Assembly: GCA_032250895.1 (NCBI GenBank) | Contig: JAVVEZ010000050.1 | Span: 1-25,138 of the forward strand | DNA: 25,138 nt | DNA from: JAVVEZ01 sp032250895 | Lineage (GTDB): Bacteria; Pseudomonadota; Gammaproteobacteria; Pseudomonadales; Pseudohongiellaceae | Direction of reading: 5' to 3' | Shown here: positions 1 to 6,992 of the stretch, piece by piece | Layout of the letters: every line of letters starts with the position of its first letter | How positions within the stretch are numbered: the stretch's first letter is position 1 | Notes under the pieces: model-generated | The model's database searches: none | Seen by the model: only the letters and a program-made list of their open reading frames with translations | Told to the model about the DNA's origin: nothing | Made by a program: the position numbers and the translations under genes

Positions 1-55
1 CGTTACCCCCGGTCACCAGGGCTACCTTTCCGTTCAAATCAAATATATTGGCCAC
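1..55 (-). CDS. Short-chain dehydrogenase/reductase, N-terminal fragment (cut by left edge)
   Basis: Read leftward from a GTG at 53-55, the first 18 codons give V-A-N-I-F-D-L-N-G-K-V-A-L-V-T-G-G-N. This is the classical start of the NAD(P)-binding Rossmann fold of short-chain dehydrogenases: the first beta strand (KVALVTG) followed by the beginning of the TGxxxGxG cofactor motif. The rest lies outside the window. A purine-rich AAGGAAGG sequence about 6-14 bases upstream of the GTG is a good ribosome binding site and decides this start, although the frame stays open further upstream. Substrate and pathway cannot be deduced from so little sequence. Confidence 0.72.
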   Translation of the reverse strand, partial: MANIFDLNGKVALVTGGN

Positions 56-1060
56 TCTCTTTCCTTCCTTTTGCTTTGTTTTACATGGACTGAATGTCAG
101 CTTCAATTTACCTGAGCCGGTATCTTGCGGCCATTAAAATCTGTCTCTTTCCATCTTGTTCGAGCAGTACCAGACGTAGCGATCTGTCACGCAGCCAAGC
201 TGGTATCGGGCAGTGCATGCACCGATGTCCTGCATGCGCAAGTTCAGCCTACCGGAGCATTCAGCCGCATCGAGTACGGCGGACAGAGGGGCGGTGGGCG
301 CTCATAGGCTTCTCGCAGTTGTTTCGCGCAATATATTATTAATTATGATTTAACGCGAACCTTCTGCATAGGTTTCCATATTTACTTGCTCCCGGGTTTC
401 AATTGCTCAGCGGTATGGAGATGCCCGATTTGCCCGCCTGGCGTTACAAAGCCAGTCTGATCCGAAATCTACCAGCACTTATCCGATCAGTTGATATCCT
501 AACAATGGACTACGGATCAGAAGCCAGACAGTAATGGTTTCACCCGAGGTGACTGGTGTCTGGTCACTGAAACAGAACGTTTGATTTTCGGTGTGCTGTC
601 TGTCTCGCAACGAAACGAGAACACTTACAGACTTGAATTCAAGATGAGTACGCAAAGTGACCTCTTTATTATTGAACCAGGAGTATCACAAAGGATCACT
701 CAATAAAGCAGGACCGTGCCGGAGATCAATTGAACAGGGACACTGCAGATAGCCAGGTCTTCTCCGCAGGCTGTTTCCAGAAGTTCCAGGGTGGACTGAA
801 ACTGGTCAATCCAGTAATCGATGCCAATTCAGGCGCTGTGGCATTAGAGACAAGCCGGGTTCCGGCGCCATGTCCTGTTCTTTCCGTCACAATGGCCTGA
901 ACTTTGTGGCTGAAGTGGCCAGGACTTGACATATATTACTGATATTCAAAGTAGTTGCCAGCCTGCGGGAGAAAAAACAATTCCAGCAGTGATACCCATG
1001 GATCGAACCGGAATGTGGCTTTAGCCCCCCGCTGGGGATAAATCCCCAAGGGGAATTAAT
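56..1060. other. Gene-poor stretch with short broken reading frames
   Basis: No convincing intact gene was found in this kilobase. Three short rightward frames follow one another with no good start codons or ribosome sites: 415-534 (39 codons, ATG start), 503-706 (67 codons, no ATG until 644) and 676-900 (about 74 codons). Their composition looks protein-like, for example the run GDWCLVTETERLIFGVLSV in the second frame, but I do not recognise a family. They could be the decayed remains of one or more genes. The last 40 bases form the leader of the following cupin gene. Confidence 0.4.
1025..1060 (+). promoter_or_regulatory. Alternating C/G tracts around the cupin ribosome binding site
   Basis: The leader reads C6 (1025-1030), GCT, G4 (1034-1037), ATAAAT, C4 (1044-1047), AA, G4 (1050-1053). 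The last G tract belongs to the ribosome binding site AAGGGGA, seven bases before the ATG. The first C and G tracts could pair, the second and third can form a GGGGA/TCCCC hairpin, and the third could partly mask the ribosome site. This could act as a small translation switch, but the stems are only 3-5 bp, so the regulatory role is a guess; the ribosome site itself is clear. Confidence 0.35.
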
Positions 1061-1942
1061 ATGAGTTCTACAGCGCTATCGATAATAACCCAGTCATCAG
1101 ACCCTGTTGATACAGCAGGCCGTAATTCAGAGCCTGTTCTTGTTGAAAATGAAGAACACCATTGGGATGATATTTTCACCTTGGAAGACTTCGAAGCATT
1201 ATTACAAAATGCCAACCTTCCCGCGGACCAGGTACACGTCTTTTACCGCGGAAAAAATATCACTGCGGCATCCAATATTCCTGAAGCAATCAAGGAAGCC
1301 ATCCCCCGCATAGGGAACCGGTATGATAACGACAGGCTGTTCAGGGCCTATTCCTCCAACGAGTGCAGCATCAGAATCATCAATGCGTTCAGATTTCATC
1401 CAAAGATCAATGAAATGGTTGAGAAACTCCTTGATGAAACCCGCATCATGGTTTCCGCGAATATTTACTACTCACCGAAACCTGAGCAGCGGATACTGCC
1501 TCTCCATAAAGACAGAAAAGAGGTTTATATCTCGCAGATAAGCGGCAAAAAGCGCATGTTCTTTGCTGAAAAAAACCAAGGAGATCCCGCGGTAGACAGC
1601 ATTACAAATTACATCGAATACTCGGCAGGGGATAACCTGTATATCCCCATGGGGGTCCCTCATTGCGGACAATCCATAGACGGCCATTCATTACACCTGA
1701 CATGGGGGTTCCGGGCTCACAGCATTTCACGCTTCCTGCAATACGTCCTTTCACAGGATGAATCCCTGAACAGGGTTCTTGAACAATCCATCGGTTTGAA
1801 ACAAAATCAGCAGCTCGAGCCCGATTACGAAGCGCTGGAAAAATGCACCAGGAAACTCCAGAAAACTATCGGACGGGCGTTAAGAGACAGGGAGCTTCTT
1901 GATGGCTACTTGAAAAGCGACAGGATCGCTTGCGACCTTTGA
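1061..1942 (+). CDS. JmjC/cupin-type Fe(II), 2-oxoglutarate-dependent oxygenase
   Basis: A 293-residue soluble protein. The central part has the double-stranded beta-helix signature of the cupin/JmjC family that includes ribosomal oxygenases such as YcfD. A metal-binding H149-x-D151 motif sits in LPLHKDRKEVY. It is followed by the GDNLYIPMGVPH segment, whose H201 would be the distal iron ligand, and an aromatic strand HLTWGF. Such enzymes hydroxylate protein or small-molecule substrates using Fe(II), oxygen and 2-oxoglutarate. The ATG has a strong ribosome site (AAGGGGA). The gene overlaps the longest frame of the acyl ligase by 13 bases but ends 47 bases before that gene's preferred ATG, so the two are probably co-transcribed. 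In this locus it may hydroxylate the peptide or an ACP-bound acyl chain; the sequence does not say which. Confidence 0.75.
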   Translation: MSSTALSIITQSSDPVDTAGRNSEPVLVENEEHHWDDIFTLEDFEALLQNANLPADQVHVFYRGKNITAASNIPEAIKEAIPRIGNRYDNDRLFRAYSSNECSIRIINAFRFHPKINEMVEKLLDETRIMVSANIYYSPKPEQRILPLHKDRKEVYISQISGKKRMFFAEKNQGDPAVDSITNYIEYSAGDNLYIPMGVPHCGQSIDGHSLHLTWGFRAHSISRFLQYVLSQDESLNRVLEQSIGLKQNQQLEPDYEALEKCTRKLQKTIGRALRDRELLDGYLKSDRIACDL

Positions 1943-1989
1943 TCGAGACTTCCAACTGCACCTTTAGTGAAGATTTTGGAATACGGGAC

Positions 1990-4839
1990 ATGCACACCCC
2001 TAAACTCATCCACCGCCTAAACCAATGGGCAAAGGAAAAACCTGACCAACTCGCTTTGGCTTTACCACACCCCGGTTCTAATGCCACCGAGTTCACATGG
2101 AAGTCTCTGGTAGCCCGCGTTAAAAATACCACGAAAACATTTCAGCAGGCGGGTGTCCGACGCGGTGACATCGTGGTAATCATTAACCCGGACGTCGAGC
2201 ACCAAGTCTTTGGTTTCTTCGGCTCCTTGTTCGCGGGCGCCTTGCCGTCAATATTTTCTTTTCCCTCCCTCAAGCAGAACAATGACAGTTTTTGGAAGAC
2301 TTTTTCCTCCGCTGTCGAATTGATCGGTGATTGCTGGGTTGCCTGCCCAGCCGGCATGGCCGGCCTGGCTACGGCGCCGGGCGCCAGGTTATTGTCATAC
2401 GGGGAAATCACCGTCTCTCTCGATGATCTGACCGGCGATCTGAAACCACGCATCGGTTACCAGGATCCCTTGTTTCTGCAATTTTCCTCCGGCACAACCG
2501 GCGCGAAAAAGGGTATCGCCGTAACAGAAGAGATGTTTGTTTCACAAGTCGAATCCAATGCCAAGGCGACCGGCCTGAGATTGGACGATGTATTCATCAA
2601 CTGGTTGCCGCTTTACCACGACCTGGGGCTGATTGGAGGGTTTTTGTTCCCGCTCTATCATGGATTGCCGGCTGTCATCCTTTCCACGTTTGATTGGCTG
2701 GGTCAGCCCTTGTCACTTTTTAAAGCGATTAACGACTACCGCGGCACCATTACGCACCTGCCTAATTTCGCCTACCAGTTTATGACCAAGCGGATCAAGA
2801 ACCAGGAGCTGGAAGGCCTGGATTTGAGCAGCTTGCGCGCCATGATCAGCGGCGGCGAACCGGTGCGCCCGCAGGCGCACCGGGATTTCTTTTCCGCATT
2901 TGGAAAATCCCTGGGCTCCCGCGCCTTGTTCCAGGCGGGATATGGCACGGCCGAATGCACCCTTTCCGTTGCCAAGTCCCGCCTGGGGATACCACTGACG
3001 GTGGATCGCGTATCCCAACGGCAGTTTATCCGTGAACACATAGCACAGCCTGTCGAAGACGAAAATGATAACTACCTGGAATTCTGTTCTTGCGGATTCC
3101 CTCTTCCGGGAATCGATATCAGAATAGCCGGCGGCAACAAGGAGGGTATGGTTGGCGAAATAGAGGTGCGGGGGAAATGCGTTTTCAATGGTTACTATAA
3201 ACAGAGTGCGTCCGCCCTGTCCGGCAATGGCTTTTTCAAGACCGGAGACCTGGGTTATCTGCGCAATGGCGAACTGTTCGTCACGGGGAGGTCAAAAGAC
3301 CTGATCATCCATAGGGGGGTTAATATTTACCCCACGGATGTCGAGGAAATATTGAATTCCCTTCCAGGCGTGAAAAAGGGCCGTGTCGTGGTTTTCGGGG
3401 TGCTTGATGAAGGCACTGAGCATATCGTTGCCATGGTGGAGGAAGCGAAACAAAAAGGGAACGGGGAGGAAAAGAGGGGAGAAAAGAGAGAACGTTCACT
3501 TGACCTTGCGGAAGCCAAGCGGGTTGTATTTGATCGGCTGGGCTTCCGCCTGAAGGACATCGTCGTGACGGAACCGGGAACATTGGTCAAAAGCACCTCG
3601 GGAAAGCTGTCCCGCGACCGGAACAGGAAACTCTATCTCTCCCAGTACAGCAAGAAACAGCCATCGAAAAGTCGGTTGCAGGAAGATGGGATGTACACGG
3701 CGTCACCGTACCTGCTATTCAAGAAAACCGAAACGGGGATTTCCCTGTTTCTCAATAACGGCGATAACATGACATTGCCGGAACGCATCGGACTGTTCCT
3801 AAAAGGTCTGCAGAATACCCCGCGCGGAGGAAACTTTATAGCAAGGTATCTGAAATCCGAAGGCGGCCAGGATTACTTGCCAGTGCTGCTTGATTCGGGC
3901 GCCCTGTTTAAGTCCGGCATACAGGAATTCTATCAAGGCTATTCGGGCATGGTCTTAAACCGAGAATCGTCGGAGCTGGTGGTCAGTTTTCGTGGCGGCG
4001 CATTCGACGTGATGGGAGGCGTTGATGTGCAGGACTTTATCCAGGGCACCGGCATCGGCAACCATAATCTCATCATGCTCAGGGATCCAAAGAAGAACTG
4101 GTATCTTTCGGGTTTATCGGACGAGATCAAATCGTTTAACGATATGATCTGCTGGCTTATTGGTTGCCGGGACGCAATCCGCCATATCAAAAAGACGCAT
4201 GTTGTCGGGCATTCCGCCGGAGCCTATGCCGCCCTGCGGGCGGCGCATGCGCTTAAAGCCTCTACGGTATGGGCATTTTCCCCGGTAAATCCCCGCGGTA
4301 ACAGTAAAGAGGCCATAGCGAATTACCTCAATGATTCCAATGGAGTGACCACCTATCACGTGTGGTACGGGGCCGGAAACAGCCAGGATACTGGAGTGGT
4401 TGACTCAATCAGGGGATTCGATGGAGTCAATCTGCACCCGGTTGACACCAGGGAGCACTGGGTGATCCGGGAGCTGTGGAGGCGTGGCCAAATACCCACC
4501 TTACTACAGCCTCCGGCGAACGGGGCAGGCTCCCGTAATCAAGAGGATGCGCTGTCATTAAACTTCCTGGTTACTATGCTGCAATGCTACATGGAGCCCG
4601 GAATTCAATTGACCGCTGACACACCACTGGATTACCTGTTCGACTCCCTATTGTTAACTCAAATCATCGGCGAAATACAAGATCGATTCGGTATGAATTT
4701 CAGTTTGTCGGAAATAACAGGCCCCGACCTGGAGACGCCCAGGAGTCTGTTTCAGGCGCTGTCGCGGCTGAAGGCCCGGCACCTTTTACGGGTGAAATCC
4801 ACGGTTGACCCAATCCCATCTTCAGTGTTTAATCTCTAA
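1990..4839 (+). CDS. Fatty-acyl-AMP ligase / lipase-like hydrolase / acyl carrier protein fusion
   Basis: A 949-residue multidomain protein. Residues 1-550 are an adenylate-forming ligase of the fatty-acyl-AMP-ligase type: P-loop SSGTTGAKKG (166-175), the family-typical NWLPLYHDLGLIGG (204-217), YGTAEC (318-323), TGDLGY (418-423), GRSKDLIIHRGVNIYP (433-448) and the catalytic lysine K539 in SGKLSR. Residues 570-840 are an alpha/beta hydrolase resembling class-3 lipases, with VVSFRGG (664-670), nucleophile S742 in GHSAG, and D805 and H823 as possible triad partners. Residues 855-930 are an acyl carrier protein with S886 in DYLFDSL as the phosphopantetheine site. The ligase would activate a fatty acid and load it onto the ACP; the hydrolase could edit, release or transfer it. 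ATG at 1990 is preferred over an in-frame TTG at 1930. A charged linker (about 484-505) interrupts the ligase C-terminal subdomain. Confidence 0.85.
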   Translation: MHTPKLIHRLNQWAKEKPDQLALALPHPGSNATEFTWKSLVARVKNTTKTFQQAGVRRGDIVVIINPDVEHQVFGFFGSLFAGALPSIFSFPSLKQNNDSFWKTFSSAVELIGDCWVACPAGMAGLATAPGARLLSYGEITVSLDDLTGDLKPRIGYQDPLFLQFSSGTTGAKKGIAVTEEMFVSQVESNAKATGLRLDDVFINWLPLYHDLGLIGGFLFPLYHGLPAVILSTFDWLGQPLSLFKAINDYRGTITHLPNFAYQFMTKRIKNQELEGLDLSSLRAMISGGEPVRPQAHRDFFSAFGKSLGSRALFQAGYGTAECTLSVAKSRLGIPLTVDRVSQRQFIREHIAQPVEDENDNYLEFCSCGFPLPGIDIRIAGGNKEGMVGEIEVRGKCVFNGYYKQSASALSGNGFFKTGDLGYLRNGELFVTGRSKDLIIHRGVNIYPTDVEEILNSLPGVKKGRVVVFGVLDEGTEHIVAMVEEAKQKGNGEEKRGEKRERSLDLAEAKRVVFDRLGFRLKDIVVTEPGTLVKSTSGKLSRDRNRKLYLSQYSKKQPSKSRLQEDGMYTASPYLLFKKTETGISLFLNNGDNMTLPERIGLFLKGLQNTPRGGNFIARYLKSEGGQDYLPVLLDSGALFKSGIQEFYQGYSGMVLNRESSELVVSFRGGAFDVMGGVDVQDFIQGTGIGNHNLIMLRDPKKNWYLSGLSDEIKSFNDMICWLIGCRDAIRHIKKTHVVGHSAGAYAALRAAHALKASTVWAFSPVNPRGNSKEAIANYLNDSNGVTTYHVWYGAGNSQDTGVVDSIRGFDGVNLHPVDTREHWVIRELWRRGQIPTLLQPPANGAGSRNQEDALSLNFLVTMLQCYMEPGIQLTADTPLDYLFDSLLLTQIIGEIQDRFGMNFSLSEITGPDLETPRSLFQALSRLKARHLLRVKSTVDPIPSSVFNL

Positions 4840-4977
4840 AAGTAACCAAAAGTTCCATGCAACTGAAACACCCGAGGGCAGGCAGCCGCCTATGAAAACC
4901 GGGATTGATTGGCGTAAGTAATCAGACAGAATCATTGCTCCATCGGCCGGCGCTACTATTGACACCATACAAGAAAT

Positions 4978-5565
4978 ATGAATAACAAAAATTGGAAAAG
5001 CCTAGTTCTGGAAATGCTCATGGTAATGCTTGGGGTATTCCTTGCTTTACTTTTGGATGAATGGCGTCAAGACAGACAACGAAATGAAATAGCACAGTTA
5101 ACCCAGGCTAGGATTGTTTCTGAGATAAATAGCAATTACGAGGCGATTGTAAACTACGAAACCAGACTTAACTCTCGATATGAATCCTTTATAGAATGGG
5201 GGCAATCCTTGGATCCAACAAAAAGCATTGCAGAACAGTTTGATGATTTCCCCGGCTTTCCAGGCATCTTCTTAAATGATGCAGCCTGGCGAAGATCTAG
5301 TTCGAGTGAAATAACCAATTATATTGATGATTCTTTTATTACAAGTGTATATGGACTGTATGACTTTAATCTGGCTCTCAGGGCGACAACGGAAATGTTT
5401 TCCGATATCTATTTTAGTAAAGATATTTGGGATAACGAGTTTACACTGGCGTCCTATAACATGATGGATTGGGTTTTCAAGGAAACATTTTCTCAGGCGA
5501 AGCAAGCAAAAAGGATTTATTCAAATTTTATCGAAAGCTATCCTGTGGATGACAATGTCAATTAG
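4978..5565 (+). CDS. Small single-pass membrane protein of unknown function
   Basis: A 195-residue protein with a short N-terminal polar tip (MNNKNWKS), one hydrophobic segment at about residues 9-26 (LVLEMLMVMLGVFLALLL) followed at once by DEWRQDRQRNE, and then a mainly helical, acidic soluble domain. The pattern of a short N-terminal anchor with an LALLLDEWR border recurs in uncharacterised bacterial proteins, but I can assign no function. The ribosome site before the ATG is weak (AAGAAA). It starts 138 bases after the acyl-ligase fusion on the same strand and its stop overlaps the stop of the S41 protease by four bases, so the two units of the cluster meet here tail to tail. A role in anchoring, sensing or self-protection is possible but untested. 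The gene is clearly lower in G+C than its neighbours. Confidence 0.65.
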   Translation: MNNKNWKSLVLEMLMVMLGVFLALLLDEWRQDRQRNEIAQLTQARIVSEINSNYEAIVNYETRLNSRYESFIEWGQSLDPTKSIAEQFDDFPGFPGIFLNDAAWRRSSSSEITNYIDDSFITSVYGLYDFNLALRATTEMFSDIYFSKDIWDNEFTLASYNMMDWVFKETFSQAKQAKRIYSNFIESYPVDDNVN

Positions 5566-6992
5566 GGCAACATAGCCGTCCTTTTTTCCTTAATGGAATT
5601 AATATCCTCGTTCAGAATAATTTCCTGGGCCTTGAGAAGTGTCTCATCCTTATCAGACAATGGATCCCAATTCACCGGGACATGGGGCTGAATCCCCAGA
5701 CCGATATAATCGCTTCCATCGGGAAAAGTATCCCGCTTGGCCCGCACACTGGCCTCGCCACCCAGCGGCATGCCGAAGTAGAGGGACTGGCCCGAGTTGC
5801 CATTGCTCGGCTCACCCACAAAGATGAAGTGTGGCAACTGGCTGGCATAGATCAAAAAATCTTCCGCCGCACCACTGGTTTCAATGCCAATCAGTACCGC
5901 TGTCGGCATGATGATTTTTTCTTCCATATTGGTTTCATCAGAGACCAAAACGTCCGATTCTATTTCCCCGAATACTTCCCCGGTCGCATAGGGCTCGTAT
6001 TCCTTCGCAAATTCAAAAAGATCGGAGAATCCGCCGAAGGCCCGGTAAACCGAATTATTGATCCTCGTCCTGGATTTCGCTCCCAGCAGATCACGATAGG
6101 TCATGAAGCCCAACAGGTCTTCAACAATCAAGGTATTGCCGCCGGCGTTATGCCGCAAATCGATGATCAAGGCGCGGGCGTTCCCCAATTCGTCCAGCAT
6201 GGCCCTGAACTGGTTAATCATATCCGGATCTGTAAAGCTGTTAAACGTTAGGTAAGCAACACCATCATCGAGCCACTGGAATTCAATCGTATCGTCCGGC
6301 AGATCGATTAACGAGACCCAGTCGCTGCCGGAAAGCCCGGTAATATCCCTTGTAACTTCCTCTTCCAAAAGGGTACCGTCTGGCAGTTCAAAGGTCAAAG
6401 TCGCCCGGCTATCGCGCGGGCCGGCCAACAAGCCATAACCTCTGGCCATGTCCCCCCGAACACCTTCATACCACTTCCAGGCTTCAGTGGAACTGCTTAT
6501 ATAAGGAAACACCTCCCGCTCCAACACGGCCTGGATCGGCTCGCCATCGATGGCAAGTAACTGAGACTTCAACGGGATCCTGCCCCCCAACTCCTCTACC
6601 ACGGCCACCACGTAGGCCTTGTGGTCCACCTCAATAAGCTGGATGCCCGGGAAAGCGATGTACCGCTCAGACAACCAGCGGGGGAAGTCCACCCGTGTGC
6701 CGCCATCCTTGAGCAGCGCGGCGAACTTCTTCATCACCCTGTAATACTCAAACGCGTTGTCGGATTCCAGCACCTCCGTCAAATACGCTTTATAGATTTC
6801 ATCCCAGTCTATACCCTCAACTTGGTCAAAATAGACAAAATTGTAACTGACCTCTTTCCAGAACTGGGACAGACCATAGAGCTTATCCGCCGTAGTGAGC
6901 TCCTCCTGCGCCCGTGCAAAAGTGTGGCAGACCGTCAATATCAACGCTACCAGCAATGAAACGAAATTTCCCGTACTATTCATTTTCATCAT
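5562..6992 (-). CDS. Secreted S41-family (C-terminal processing type) serine protease
   Basis: About 476 residues starting MMKMNSTGN. An N-terminal signal peptide (VSLLVALILTVCHTFARA before QEE) predicts export to the periplasm. A PDZ-like middle part (GIQLIEVDHKAYVVAVVEELGG, LLAIDG) precedes the S41 catalytic domain: AYLTFNSFTDPD, the strand ALIIDLRHNAGGN, and IGIETSGAAEDF at about residue 370, where the serine of TSGAAED is the likely nucleophile, followed by GEPSNGNSGQSL. The longest frame begins with a GTG at 7008-7010; the ATGs at 6992, 6989 and 6983 are more likely because they lie just after AGGA and the signal peptide starts there. The gene overlaps the 3' end of the exporter gene, which suggests translational coupling. 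As the last gene of the leftward unit it may trim the exported peptide or degrade failed product. Confidence 0.82.
   Translation of the reverse strand: MMKMNSTGNFVSLLVALILTVCHTFARAQEELTTADKLYGLSQFWKEVSYNFVYFDQVEGIDWDEIYKAYLTEVLESDNAFEYYRVMKKFAALLKDGGTRVDFPRWLSERYIAFPGIQLIEVDHKAYVVAVVEELGGRIPLKSQLLAIDGEPIQAVLEREVFPYISSSTEAWKWYEGVRGDMARGYGLLAGPRDSRATLTFELPDGTLLEEEVTRDITGLSGSDWVSLIDLPDDTIEFQWLDDGVAYLTFNSFTDPDMINQFRAMLDELGNARALIIDLRHNAGGNTLIVEDLLGFMTYRDLLGAKSRTRINNSVYRAFGGFSDLFEFAKEYEPYATGEVFGEIESDVLVSDETNMEEKIIMPTAVLIGIETSGAAEDFLIYASQLPHFIFVGEPSNGNSGQSLYFGMPLGGEASVRAKRDTFPDGSDYIGLGIQPHVPVNWDPLSDKDETLLKAQEIILNEDINSIKEKRTAMLP

Noticed and set aside
926..954. TTGACA as a -35 element ahead of the cupin gene
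   Set aside because: No acceptable -10 hexamer at 16-18 bases; the nearest TATATT lies directly next to it.
4959..4964. TTGACA just upstream of the small membrane protein gene
   Set aside because: It lies only 13 bases before the ATG, so a promoter using it would start transcription inside the coding region.
5682..6251. 189-codon rightward open frame
   Set aside because: Antisense to the S41 protease catalytic domain; no domain of its own.
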